DNA of 64,000 nt, taken from contig JAUHXS010000010.1 in assembly GCA_030426955.1 (NCBI GenBank), positions 54,036 through 118,035 of the forward strand, given 5' to 3'. A model generated the notes under the pieces. It saw nothing but the letters and a program-made list of their open reading frames with translations, was not told where the DNA came from and made no database searches. The stretch is from Bacteroidia bacterium (GTDB lineage Bacteria; Bacteroidota; Bacteroidia; Chitinophagales; JAUHXS01). Below are positions 36,184 to 45,605 of this stretch, in pieces; the stretch's first letter is position 1; the number at the start of each line of letters is the position of its first letter. The position numbers and the translations under genes were made by a program.

Positions 36184-39100
36184 TTAATTGATCTTAGTAA
36201 TTCTTTGTTCTAAAATATTGTTTCCAGACACAACTTTTAATAAATAAATACCATCTGCTAAATGTTCCAGATATTTATACCTGTATGTATATACTCCTGA
36301 GCTCGTTACCTTATCACTGCTTCTATGAACCACATTCCCGTTGAGATCATAAAGCTCAAATTTAGCTAGCCCTTTTTCAAGATACAACTGAACCTTAAAT
36401 GCATCATTGAATGGATTAGGAGAAATAACTATGTTATTTAAATCTTGATTCTCCTCCACAAAAGGAGTTGTTGTATCACCAGTTGTATCCTTGCCAAAGT
36501 AAATGAAGTTAGAATCCACCGTTACAATTATATTGGTAATGCTCTGAGTATCATTAGAAATAGTATAAACTGTGTTTGTATCGATAGGAATACCTGCCAC
36601 GTCAATATGAATTAGGTATTCTTTATCCTCCAACCCAGTAAACTCAAACACACCAGATGCTCCGCCATTATCTCCCGTTTGAGTAAAAGCTACGGTTTTA
36701 GTAACAGACTTATCTATCAACGAAACATCCAAACCATTAAGTGGGTCTCCAGGACCTAATACCTTGGTATATCCTAATCCCTCTTGCACTTTACCTCTTA
36801 TAACTCCTGTCCCAGTTGGAGGAGTGATATCTGGAGCTATAATATTTTTTTCAGTCGCAATAGAGTCTACCAACAACGGTTTGGCATTAAACCATCTTAC
36901 TTTATCTCCAAAGTAGGTTGGCAATGTATTAGGGAAACTTGTTTTATTAGGCTTAGCCAACAGCATATATTTTCCTGGAAAGACGTTATCTATTTTATAA
37001 CTACCATCTGGAACGATGTCAACAGAATCGATAACTTTCAAAGCAGCCGTTGACGATGAGTCAAAAGGATATAAATACACAAAACCCTCTGTAATGTCGG
37101 TACTAATATCACCTAAATAAATGTTCCCCTCTATATCGTACCCATCAAACGCTTCACTAAACGCGGAGGTATTCCCTGCACTGTCCTGTGTTGCGGTAAT
37201 ATTTAGTGAATCGACGTAGTCTATTTTCAAAGACCAATCTCCGTTCACATTTGCTACAGTATTTCCTAGATATATTTCACCTTCATTTTCTTTGTCTTGA
37301 TATACATTAATGAAAGCAAGTGGAGCGGATTTGCCTTTTAGCATTGAGTCGATTTTCAACTGAGTAATCACAGGAGGCAAGACATCTTCCTGAGTCGTAT
37401 CTTTTCTAAAAATACCTTCCCTTACATTGCTGTGAATGGAGTTTTGCCAAAAAATATTATTACGTGTGGTATCCCCGTCATTTGGAAGAACTGATATACC
37501 ATGCCCTGCATTAAAAGCAATTATATTTTTATATATAGTATCTTTTTGTGTTCCATAGGCCACAACAATACCTGCTAACGGAATTATAGTCCCTTCAACA
37601 TCGTACTCAAAACCATTATTGGGCATTGGATTCTCGCCTGTAAAGTCAGTGCCAATGTAATTACCAACTACTAAACACTTGTAGCTTCCTTCATGTAATA
37701 TACCAGCTAGCTTGTTTCCAGAAAGCACATTTCTATATTTTGCACTGTCAGCTCCTATTAAAATTCTAGAAGAACCTCCTAATACTATCCCAACTTCATT
37801 AGGGATACTATCATTACCCTCCTTATTCAGACCGATAATGTTGCCTAATACATGTCCGCCATAAGCACCATTCATGTTAATGCCATTATTTGCATTTCCT
37901 GAAATCAGATTTCCTTTTGATACAAATTCACCTCCTATGGATATTTCATAACATCCATTATCTATATCAATACCGCTTTCCCTATTGCCCAAGCCAATCA
38001 TCCCACTAGTATCTGTACCTATATAATTTCCTGTTATAAATATGCTATTACAAGAGTCTGCAAGAGCAATACCCAGTGTATTGCCAGATATGGTATTCTT
38101 ATTGATATAACTATTAGCTGTAGAGCTATCCATAAAAACACCATGCTCTCCATTAGCTATGGTATCATTTCCTGATGCATTTAAGCCAATTAAGTTCCCT
38201 TCAATAATTATAAAACGCCCCTTGTTTACATCAATGGCATTATCAGAATTCCCAGAAATAATATTGTAGCCTTTTAAGGAATCAGTACCTACATAGATAG
38301 AGTCTGATTTATAAATATTAACGCCAACCTCGTTAGGGATAGAGTCTGTGCCATCGATATTTGTTCCGATATAGTTTCCTGCAATGAAGATATTATTAGT
38401 CTCATCTATATCTATGCCGTATTGATTACCACTAATGATATTTCTATCTGCAATTTCAAGACCTCCAATATAGTTGTCATTTGTCTGACTGCTACCCACG
38501 TATATACCTGCAAAGCTGTTGCCTCTTTTTAACATACCTGCAGAGTCAGTGCCGATTAGGTTGCCACGTATGATGGTTTCGTTTACATTATCATTAATGT
38601 GAATACCATCTTCCCCATTATTTGAAATGACATTGCCATCACCAGGCTGATCTCCTCCAATCGAGACACTATCGGAATTATCGTCTAGCCTTACTCCATT
38701 ATAAGCATTTCCCAACATTTTGGCACCATTACTGCCTATGCCAATAAAGTTGTTCACAATATTGATTTTATTAGAAGCATCGTCTATAAAGATTCCGTCT
38801 AGTTGATTATCACATATTAAGTTCCTTCCTACACTATTGTTTTCTCCGATTTGAATGTTATCAGAACCCTGAACCCAAATTCCATAACCTTGATTTCCTC
38901 TTGATAGCATACCAGTGGTATCTGTACCAATATAGTTTCCAGCAATCCAGCAACTATCAGAGCTAGTTATATGAATGCCATTACCATTGTTCAAAGAAAT
39001 AACGTTTTTCAAAGTACCACCTATGACATTGTTGGATGAATTAGAAATGTTAATACCTCCTGACATATTCTCTAAAGAGTCTCCTGTCAATCCTAATCCA

Positions 39101-40485
39101 ACATAAGTATTACGAATCAAATTGTAACTTGAAAATACTGAGATACCGATGCCATTACCATTATTGCCAGAGATGATGTTTCTACTACCTATATTTTCAT
39201 TTCCGATGTTATTTGTATCTGAGTGATTCGTAATTACCACTCCCTCATTAGTATTGGGAATGCTAGATGTTCCAGATTCATCAGCACCTATAATATTACC
39301 TCCTAAGAAGTTTTGTGAGGAAGAGTCTATCAAAACCCCAACCCCATTGTTGCCTGATATCAAATTGCCTTCTCCAGACTGATCTCCTCCTATTTCAACA
39401 TGATGAGAGCCTGATAAAATCATTATCCCATTTGCTAAATTTCCTCTAGGCAGTGTTCCCGAAGAGTCTGTACCTATATAATTACCTTGAATAGTTTGAT
39501 GATGTGAATTTAATATTTCGATCCCTGTCGTCGTATTCCCTGAAATCACATTACCCTCTAACGCATTGCTTCCTCCAATTTGATTGTTATTATTATCTTG
39601 AATAACGATTCCTTTATCGTTTGCTAATGACATATCTCCATTTTGGCCAAGTCCAATAAGATTGTTATAAATTTTATTGCTTGTAGCGCTTAGCCCTAAG
39701 TGAATACCTGCATTTAAATTGCCAGAAATGATATTTCCTCCACCTACATTAGGATCGCCAATATGATTATTGATAGCATTATCTATAATAATTCCAAAGC
39801 CATTAGATAAGGTATCGTTTCCGTTGATGTTTACACCAATGTAATTGCCAAAAACATCATTATTTGAAGACCCACCGTGGATTTTTACTCCGGCATTACC
39901 ATTTTTCGAAATAATATTTCTGCCATATGGCAGCCCCGGATCACCAATATGATTGTTGCTACCATTTAATATTTCTACTCCATTTTGATTAGAATAAAAG
40001 TTGAAGCTTTGCGCAAAAGCATCTAAACCACCAATATAACAACCGATGATGGTATTTTCGGTGCCTCCATTTTGAATTTTTATTCCTGCCCCTGAGTAAC
40101 AACCATATATTCTAAGATGTTGAATCCAGTTAAAGTTTGAGTTGATTACAATACCATCTGACGCTGTACCTGAAAAATTGAATCCAATGTCTGGAATATG
40201 ATCCCCATTAATATCTCCATCTATGAAAGTTCCATTGAAAGGATCATCTAAAATAAGCGAATCCATAGAAAAGAAAGTAATTTCTGTTCCAAACCATCCT
40301 GTCGTATCAAAAAGAATAGTATCTGCACTTGATTGCATATTGGCACTATCAATAGCAGCCAAGATACCGCCTGCACATGTATTGCAACCTTGGTTATTAA
40401 CAGTAAATGTTTTTGAAAGTCCTTGAAAACTAATCAGTAAGAACGCTGATATTATTGTAAAGTAATGTTTAGAATTGTACTTCAT
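36184..40485 (-). CDS. Giant T9SS-exported beta-helix repeat protein
   Basis: A protein of about 1433 residues starting at ATG 40485 (MKYNSKHYFTIISAF...FQGLSK signal peptide); the track start adds 14 residues. Residues ~60-1000 are a long run of right-handed beta-helix repeats of roughly 70 residues (NVISGN / GNYIGTD / GNxxxGIxI / IGG words repeated many times). Then Ig-like segments and a domain shared with the downstream paralogue (GPGDPLNGLDVSLIDKS...GIPIDTNTVYTIS). The end is a type A T9SS sorting domain (ISPNPFNDAFKVQLY...DGIYLLKVVSGN). It is a surface filament or adhesin candidate. Confidence 0.9.
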   Translation of the reverse strand: MKYNSKHYFTIISAFLLISFQGLSKTFTVNNQGCNTCAGGILAAIDSANMQSSADTILFDTTGWFGTEITFFSMDSLILDDPFNGTFIDGDINGDHIPDIGFNFSGTASDGIVINSNFNWIQHLRIYGCYSGAGIKIQNGGTENTIIGCYIGGLDAFAQSFNFYSNQNGVEILNGSNNHIGDPGLPYGRNIISKNGNAGVKIHGGSSNNDVFGNYIGVNINGNDTLSNGFGIIIDNAINNHIGDPNVGGGNIISGNLNAGIHLGLSATSNKIYNNLIGLGQNGDMSLANDKGIVIQDNNNNQIGGSNALEGNVISGNTTTGIEILNSHHQTIQGNYIGTDSSGTLPRGNLANGIMILSGSHHVEIGGDQSGEGNLISGNNGVGVLIDSSSQNFLGGNIIGADESGTSSIPNTNEGVVITNHSDTNNIGNENIGSRNIISGNNGNGIGISVFSSYNLIRNTYVGLGLTGDSLENMSGGINISNSSNNVIGGTLKNVISLNNGNGIHITSSDSCWIAGNYIGTDTTGMLSRGNQGYGIWVQGSDNIQIGENNSVGRNLICDNQLDGIFIDDASNKINIVNNFIGIGSNGAKMLGNAYNGVRLDDNSDSVSIGGDQPGDGNVISNNGEDGIHINDNVNETIIRGNLIGTDSAGMLKRGNSFAGIYVGSSQTNDNYIGGLEIADRNIISGNQYGIDIDETNNIFIAGNYIGTNIDGTDSIPNEVGVNIYKSDSIYVGTDSLKGYNIISGNSDNAIDVNKGRFIIIEGNLIGLNASGNDTIANGEHGVFMDSSTANSYINKNTISGNTLGIALADSCNSIFITGNYIGTDTSGMIGLGNRESGIDIDNGCYEISIGGEFVSKGNLISGNANNGINMNGAYGGHVLGNIIGLNKEGNDSIPNEVGIVLGGSSRILIGADSAKYRNVLSGNKLAGILHEGSYKCLVVGNYIGTDFTGENPMPNNGFEYDVEGTIIPLAGIVVAYGTQKDTIYKNIIAFNAGHGISVLPNDGDTTRNNIFWQNSIHSNVREGIFRKDTTQEDVLPPVITQLKIDSMLKGKSAPLAFINVYQDKENEGEIYLGNTVANVNGDWSLKIDYVDSLNITATQDSAGNTSAFSEAFDGYDIEGNIYLGDISTDITEGFVYLYPFDSSSTAALKVIDSVDIVPDGSYKIDNVFPGKYMLLAKPNKTSFPNTLPTYFGDKVRWFNAKPLLVDSIATEKNIIAPDITPPTGTGVIRGKVQEGLGYTKVLGPGDPLNGLDVSLIDKSVTKTVAFTQTGDNGGASGVFEFTGLEDKEYLIHIDVAGIPIDTNTVYTISNDTQSITNIIVTVDSNFIYFGKDTTGDTTTPFVEENQDLNNIVISPNPFNDAFKVQLYLEKGLAKFELYDLNGNVVHRSSDKVTSSGVYTYRYKYLEHLADGIYLLKVVSGNNILEQRITKIN

Positions 40486-40523
40486 CGGTTGATTTTTATC
40501 TTGCAACAAAAGTAACACAAATA

Positions 40524-41339
40524 TCAACGCAAGTCAACATTAATCATACCGATATGCTCAATGAACTTATTAATGGAACAAATAAAATCGCTAGGAGACT
40601 CGATCATGCTCATATGCCCTGAGTTTAACAAATTGAAATGTGTCATATCGGCTAAACTTGCTTGAGATAATGTACTCTCTAAGGTATACGTTTCATCATA
40701 TTTGCCAGCAATTAATGTAAGCGGCATTTTGCTCGCCTTAATTATCTCCGATTTATCAGGCCGATCTTTCATACTTGCTAAAAGGCTGGTGATTGTCTCA
40801 TCTTCATATTTGAGGGCTCTTAATTTATATTTTTCGACAGTCTTAGAATGAGACGATTGATAGCTTTTAGAAAAGATTTTTGGGATAAGCTCATTGATAT
40901 ACCCTTTGCTACCATGTTTCTTAATAAATTTTATTGCTTTTGTTCTATCTATTGCTCTTTCCTCTGTATCTGATTGAGCGGTGGAGTTAATCAATCCAAA
41001 ACCTAAAAGCTTACCTGGATATCGCTCTGCAAATGCAAGTGCAATATACCCTCCCAAAGAATGGCCTAGCAAAACACAATGCTCTATTTCGTTATATTCT
41101 AAGAGTTCCTTGAGCATATCAACATACCAATCAATAGTAAAGTCTTTCTTATCTGAAAAAGAATTTCCAAAGCCTGGAAGATCGGGCAGCATCAAACGAC
41201 AGCTCTTAGACAACTGACCTTTTACTTCATCCCAAATAGAGTTATCCAAACAAAAACCGTGGAGCAGAATCACAGGCATTCCCTCACCTATATCTTCGTA
41301 TTGGCAAATAACCCCTTTGTATTTAACATCCTTTAACAT
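40524..41339 (-). CDS. Alpha/beta hydrolase
   Basis: A 271-residue alpha/beta-fold hydrolase. The oxyanion region is VILLHGFCLDNSIWDE, the nucleophile elbow is LLGHSLGGYIALAF, an Asp lies in LIAGKYDETYT, and the catalytic His in LNSGHMSMIESP. The ATG at 41339 (MLKDVKYKGVICQYED) is preferred over the track start at 41387, because the extra 16 codons fall in the 62-bp direct repeat, where they are not conserved in frame in the second copy. The substrate is unknown. Confidence 0.85.
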   Translation of the reverse strand: MLKDVKYKGVICQYEDIGEGMPVILLHGFCLDNSIWDEVKGQLSKSCRLMLPDLPGFGNSFSDKKDFTIDWYVDMLKELLEYNEIEHCVLLGHSLGGYIALAFAERYPGKLLGFGLINSTAQSDTEERAIDRTKAIKFIKKHGSKGYINELIPKIFSKSYQSSHSKTVEKYKLRALKYEDETITSLLASMKDRPDKSEIIKASKMPLTLIAGKYDETYTLESTLSQASLADMTHFNLLNSGHMSMIESPSDFICSINKFIEHIGMINVDLR

Positions 41340-41378
41340 TTCAACCCTGTATTTAATCGAAAGATAACAAGTATATTT
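41317..41378. repeat. Direct repeat copy A flanking the chemosensory block
   Basis: A 62-bp sequence beginning TTGTATTTAACATCCTTTAA and ending AACAAGTATATTT. It is identical to copy B at 49936-49996 except for one extra T. It contains the hydrolase start codon (MLKDVKY, minus strand) and its upstream region. Confidence 0.85.
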
Positions 41379-41466
41379 TTCAAGCATTGCTATTTAGCAA
41401 TAGAAATCCTATCATATCTCCCATTTTATAGGCAAAAAAATGCTTTTATTTAAGTTTTTTTAAAAA

Positions 41467-41492
41467 TACCTAAGTATTTATACCTAAGTATT
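41467..41492. promoter_or_regulatory. Two direct copies of TACCTAAGTATT upstream of the chemosensory operon
   Basis: TACCTAAGTATT occurs at 41467 and 41481, a 14-base step. The pair lies in the 318-base gap 41388-41705, which has no ORF. It resembles an iterated regulator-binding site. Confidence 0.45.
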
Positions 41493-41625
41493 ATAAATTC
41501 CTTAAATATGTAAGAATTATGTAAATGTTTTACTAAAAACAATATTTCTGCAAGTTGTTTATTTTTTTACATAAAAACTATCGTTTAACAACCTACTCCC
41601 CCTTTCGAAAATGCTCACAAATGCA

Positions 41626-41633
41626 TATCTTTG
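41626..41633 (+). promoter_or_regulatory. Candidate -7 element TATCTTTG for the chemosensory operon
   Basis: TATCTTTG matches TAnnTTTG 72 bases before the MCP start codon. No clean -33 TTG is present (TTTCG occupies the approximate place), so support is moderate to low. Confidence 0.35.
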
Positions 41634-41705
41634 GCTTCCCACAAGATTTTTTCACGATAAATGTCTTGTCTTTTTTTTCGCATTACCACAACAAAATAAC
41701 ACATT

Positions 41706-43619
41706 ATGACTTCGCAAAAATCAAAGAATGAAGAAGTAAGAAATACTGAATATCTTGAAGCATTAAAAAAGACGGTAGATATGTCTTTTGCTAGAATTAT
41801 GTTTGAGCCTAGTGGAAACATTAAAGATGCTAATGATAACTTCGTCAATGCTCTAGGTTACGGATCTCTAAAAGAAATCGTAGGTAAGCATCATGAAATA
41901 TTTGTTGATCCTGAATACAAAAATTCTTCGGAATACAAAGACTTTTGGAACGATCTTCGCAAAGGGATTACACAAGAAGGACAATTTAAGCGTATTACCA
42001 AGGCGGGGGAAGATATCTGGATACAAGCTGCTTACACCCCTATTGTTGATCAAAATGGAAAGGTAACAGACATTATCAAAATTGCCATGGACATTACCGA
42101 AGAGGTCAATACAAAGATTAATATGCAAGGCCTGACAAACACTGTTGATAGCTCGTTTGCTAGAATTATGTTTGAGCCTAGTGGAAACATTAAAGATGCT
42201 AATGATAACTTCGTCAATGCTCTAGGTTACGGATCTCTAAAAGAAATCGTAGGCAAGCATCATGAAATATTTGTTGACCATGAATACAAAAACTCTTCGG
42301 AATACAAAGACTTTTGGAACGATCTTCGTAAAGGGATTACAAAAGAAGGGCAATTTAAGCGTGTTACTAAGGCGGGGGAAGATATCTGGATACAAGCTGC
42401 TTATACCCCTGTTAAAGATGACTCAGGTACTGTTATAAATATCATTAAAATAGCAAGTGATATTACGGCTCAAAAGAATGCAGAAATTGAAAGAGATGCC
42501 ATTATTACGGAAACAAACCGAGTCTTAAAAGCCATGGCAAATGGCGACATGAGTGAATCATTCGAACTAGAAGCAACTGGAGACTTAAAAGATATAGGAG
42601 ATAACTTAAATATTGCAATAGGCAATATGAACGACCTGTTAAGAAACATCACAGATTTATCAAATCTTATTGCAGCTTCTTCAGAAGAAATGCTATCAAA
42701 AGCAGAAGAGATGAAAGGAAGCACCCAAGAAGTAGCAACTGCTATAGTACAAATGTCCGAAGGAGTTCAAGATCAAGTGAAACAAACAGACGAATCATCC
42801 AAGCTAATTGAAAGTGTTTTAGACAATTCTAAGGAAATGGGTGAAAAAGCTAATATCATTAATCAGGCAGCAGAATCAGGCAGTGCAAGTGCAAAAGAAG
42901 GTGTGGCGAGCATAGAAAAAGTAGTAGAATCAATGAAAGAAATTGAGACTACAGCTGAAACTACTAATAACTCCATAGTTGTTTTAACGAAACGATCTGA
43001 GGAGATTGCCAGAACTTTAAATGTGATTACAGATATTGCAGGCCAAACAAACCTTTTAGCACTTAATGCAGCAATAGAGGCTGCAAGGGCAGGTGATGCA
43101 GGTAGAGGGTTTGCCGTTGTTGCAGAAGAAATAAGAAAGTTAGCAGAAGATTCAAGAAATTCAGCATCTGACATTGATAAAGTAATTAGTGAAGTTCAAA
43201 AAGATATTGCAGAAGCAAGTAAATCGATGGACGGAATGAAAAGCAGTGTTAAAAATGGAAATACTGCATCAAAAAATGCCGAGGAAGTATTTAAGACGAT
43301 TGAAGACTCTAGTAGTAGTACCTTAGTCTTATCACAAGAGGTAAGAGAGTCTACGCGCCAACAAGAAGCATCAATCAATGAAACTGCGAAAAATATTGAA
43401 AAAATAGTTGTTGTTTCTGAAGAAACAGCTGCGGGAACAGAGGAAATTTCAACTTCTGCGAAGCAATTAAGTCAAGGAATGGATGAAGTCTCTGCAACGA
43501 GCAAAGACCTTGCTGACGTTGCTTACCAACTACAGACAGATGCCGCAAAGTTTAAGCTGAAAGATAAAAATTCTATCCAAGAAGAACAAGTTACGCTAAA
43601 GGCGGTATCTAATGAATAG
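41706..43619 (+). CDS. Soluble PAS-PAS-HAMP chemoreceptor (MCP)
   Basis: A 637-residue methyl-accepting chemotaxis-type receptor with no signal peptide or membrane helix, so a cytoplasmic sensor. Two PAS domains (about 27-112 and 150-235) are almost identical, followed by a HAMP-like segment near 260-310 ([20 protein letters not shown]). The long MCP coiled coil follows, with the hairpin tip [38 protein letters not shown]. The layout resembles BdlA-like soluble receptors. A sensed ligand (redox, oxygen or small molecule) cannot be read. It opens the operon; cheW follows 18 bases later. Confidence 0.93.
   Translation: MTSQKSKNEEVRNTEYLEALKKTVDMSFARIMFEPSGNIKDANDNFVNALGYGSLKEIVGKHHEIFVDPEYKNSSEYKDFWNDLRKGITQEGQFKRITKAGEDIWIQAAYTPIVDQNGKVTDIIKIAMDITEEVNTKINMQGLTNTVDSSFARIMFEPSGNIKDANDNFVNALGYGSLKEIVGKHHEIFVDHEYKNSSEYKDFWNDLRKGITKEGQFKRVTKAGEDIWIQAAYTPVKDDSGTVINIIKIASDITAQKNAEIERDAIITETNRVLKAMANGDMSESFELEATGDLKDIGDNLNIAIGNMNDLLRNITDLSNLIAASSEEMLSKAEEMKGSTQEVATAIVQMSEGVQDQVKQTDESSKLIESVLDNSKEMGEKANIINQAAESGSASAKEGVASIEKVVESMKEIETTAETTNNSIVVLTKRSEEIARTLNVITDIAGQTNLLALNAAIEAARAGDAGRGFAVVAEEIRKLAEDSRNSASDIDKVISEVQKDIAEASKSMDGMKSSVKNGNTASKNAEEVFKTIEDSSSSTLVLSQEVRESTRQQEASINETAKNIEKIVVVSEETAAGTEEISTSAKQLSQGMDEVSATSKDLADVAYQLQTDAAKFKLKDKNSIQEEQVTLKAVSNE
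41784..42410 (+). repeat. Tandem duplication of the PAS coding segment
   Basis: Bases 41784-42041 and 42153-42410 (258 bp each, step 369 = 123 codons) differ at only about 11 positions by my count, most of them synonymous. This is a recent in-frame duplication of the PAS domain inside the MCP gene. Confidence 0.9.
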
Positions 43620-43637
43620 AACTTAATCGTTTAAAAT

Positions 43638-44165
43638 ATGGAAGATATTCTAACAAAAACTCAGCGAGGAGGAGGGTCCACTGAAGACTTGACAGACGAC
43701 CAGCTTCAGTTAATCGTATTCAAACTTGCAAAAGAAGAGTATGCACTGAGCATTGACCAAATTAAAGAAGTTGTTCAGACTCCTAATATTTCAAGAGTTC
43801 CTAGGTCAGAACCTTATGTCAAAGGAATAGCAAACATTAGAGGTAGCTTGATCGCTATTCTTGATTTAGAAGAAAAGTTTGGTCTCATTTCCGAAGAGCA
43901 AAAAAGCGATAGCCAACAAGGTAAATATACCCTTGTAATAGAAAGCGAAAAATACAAAATGGGCATCTTAGTTAAAAAAGTACCGAACACATTAACGGTA
44001 AATAAAGCTAATATCGATGACTCTTCAAGTATTATTCAATATTCAGATGTAGACAAAACCTCAATGATTGGCATTGTTAAAGATGGTGATCGTATGATAA
44101 TATTATTGGATATGGTAAAGATGATGGATCATATGGAATCAAATAGTCTGATTCCACAAAAATAA
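43638..44165 (+). CDS. cheW: CheW coupling protein
   Basis: A 175-residue CheW scaffold that links receptors to CheA. The family core is visible: LIVFKLAKEEYALSIDQIKEVV, SRVPRSEPYVKGIANIRGSLIAILDL and a C-terminal IGIVKDGDRMIILLDMVKM. The N-terminal ~20 residues are low-complexity. It stands between the MCP and cheY genes with gaps of 18 and 4 bases, hence one operon. Confidence 0.94.
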   Translation: MEDILTKTQRGGGSTEDLTDDQLQLIVFKLAKEEYALSIDQIKEVVQTPNISRVPRSEPYVKGIANIRGSLIAILDLEEKFGLISEEQKSDSQQGKYTLVIESEKYKMGILVKKVPNTLTVNKANIDDSSSIIQYSDVDKTSMIGIVKDGDRMIILLDMVKMMDHMESNSLIPQK

Positions 44166-44169
44166 ACTT

Positions 44170-44538
44170 ATGAAAAAAAAGGTATTAGTAGTAGATGACT
44201 CAATGTATATGCGTACTTTAATTAAGGACGCCCTTTCAGAAGATGCGTCTTATGAAGTTGTTGGCGAAGCGGCAAATGGTGAAGCGGCAATTGATATGGC
44301 ATTTGACCTACAACCTGATTTAATAACATTAGATAATATCTTACCAGATATGATTGGGTTGGATATCTTAAAAACCTTAAAGCAAGAAGGTCTACCTTCA
44401 AAAGTAGTAATGATTAGTGCCGTAGGTCAAGAATCCATTATTAAGGAAGGTCTTGATCTCGGAGCAGAAAGTTATATTACCAAACCATTTACAACGGAAG
44501 ATTTACTTTCAGAGATAAATAAAGTAATGGCAACATGA
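44170..44538 (+). CDS. cheY: CheY-like response regulator
   Basis: A 122-residue single-domain receiver. The acidic pocket is in VLVVDDSMYMR, the phospho-acceptor is Asp55 in LITLDNILPD, the switch Ser is in VVMISAVGQ, and Lys is in YITKPFTTEDLL. No output domain, so it acts by binding a partner. The last four bases (ATGA) overlap cheB. There are no flagellar genes nearby, so the target is not a switch protein that can be seen here. Confidence 0.93.
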   Translation: MKKKVLVVDDSMYMRTLIKDALSEDASYEVVGEAANGEAAIDMAFDLQPDLITLDNILPDMIGLDILKTLKQEGLPSKVVMISAVGQESIIKEGLDLGAESYITKPFTTEDLLSEINKVMAT

Positions 44539-45602
44539 GCAATCTTGCTCAAAACTCAGTCTTACGAAAAAAAATCAAGCTGCTTATTGCCGATGACTCA
44601 AGTGTCATGCGACTATTAATCAAGGATCTACTAGAGTCAGAGGGTTATTTTGAAATTGTAGGCATGGCAAATAATGGTAAGGAAGCTGTTGACAAAACAC
44701 AAAGCTTAAAGCCAGATGTGGTAGTGTTGGATATGATCATGGGAGAATATGACGGTTTATATGCTGTTAAAAATATTATGAAGTTCACCCCTACTCCTAT
44801 TATCATATTGAGTTCTATGGGAAATAATGATATGTCCCCAATATTAGAAGCTCTTGAAATAGGTGCAGTAGATTATGTCAATAAACCTCAAAAAAGCAGC
44901 CTTGAGGTAAGAAATGTAAAACAGGAGCTTGTAAAGAAGATATTAGTTGCAGCAGATGTAAACTTAGGTTTATATACTGAAGACTCAAAGACCGTCAACC
45001 TTCATCCCCATACTTTTGAAGAGGAACAAAGATATGAGGTCGTTGCAATTGGAGCTTCTACAGGAGGCCCTTCAGCTATTGAGAAAGTATTGTCCAAGCT
45101 TCCTGTGAATATGAACATACCAATTATCATTATCCAGCATATGCCACAAAGGTTTATAAAGTCTTTCACAGAAAGACTATCTAGCCTAACACCTTTGGAA
45201 GTGGTTGTAGGAAAAAAAGGAATGGAACTAAAGCAAGGACAGGTTATCATTTCTCCTGGCGACCAAAATATGATTATAAGAAAAAGAAGTGATAAGAAGG
45301 TAATCATTGATTTCACAGACGAGACTTATAAAGAGTATAATTATCCTTCCGTTAATTCGCTGATGGTATCAGCAGCAAAAGTTTTTAAAGAAAAAACCAT
45401 TGGCGTAATACTAACAGGAATGGGAAAAGATGGCACCATAGGAATGCAAGCAATAAAACAAACTGGAGGATATACCATTGCTCAAGACAAAAGGTCATCG
45501 GTTGTATTCGGGATGCCTGGTCATGCTATAGAAGCTGGAATAGTTGATAAAGTTGCTCCCATTAATGATGTTGGTGCCTGCATTGTAGGCTGTTTATCTT
45601 AA
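44535..45602 (+). CDS. cheB: CheB protein-glutamate methylesterase
   Basis: A 355-residue CheB that removes methyl groups from (or deamidates) the receptor. The receiver domain has Asp66 in VVVLDMIMGEYDG. After a linker, the catalytic domain has Ser175 in IGASTGGPSAIE, His202 in IIQHMPQRF and Asp299 in LTGMGKDGTIGM. It starts inside the stop of cheY, so translation is coupled. Its presence with cheR implies adaptation by methylation of the soluble MCP. Confidence 0.96.
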   Translation: MSNLAQNSVLRKKIKLLIADDSSVMRLLIKDLLESEGYFEIVGMANNGKEAVDKTQSLKPDVVVLDMIMGEYDGLYAVKNIMKFTPTPIIILSSMGNNDMSPILEALEIGAVDYVNKPQKSSLEVRNVKQELVKKILVAADVNLGLYTEDSKTVNLHPHTFEEEQRYEVVAIGASTGGPSAIEKVLSKLPVNMNIPIIIIQHMPQRFIKSFTERLSSLTPLEVVVGKKGMELKQGQVIISPGDQNMIIRKRSDKKVIIDFTDETYKEYNYPSVNSLMVSAAKVFKEKTIGVILTGMGKDGTIGMQAIKQTGGYTIAQDKRSSVVFGMPGHAIEAGIVDKVAPINDVGACIVGCLS

Positions 45603-45605
45603 AAT

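Noticed and set aside
36184-40527. CRISPR array or tandem DNA repeat in the giant gene
   Set aside because: Repeats are protein-level beta-helix repeats with degenerate DNA and no constant spacers; no CRISPR array or cas gene was seen in the window.
41340-41387. N-terminal extension of the hydrolase (MLEKYTCYLSIKYRVE)
   Set aside because: These codons lie in the 62-bp repeat and are frameshifted in the second copy, so they look like upstream DNA rather than coding sequence.
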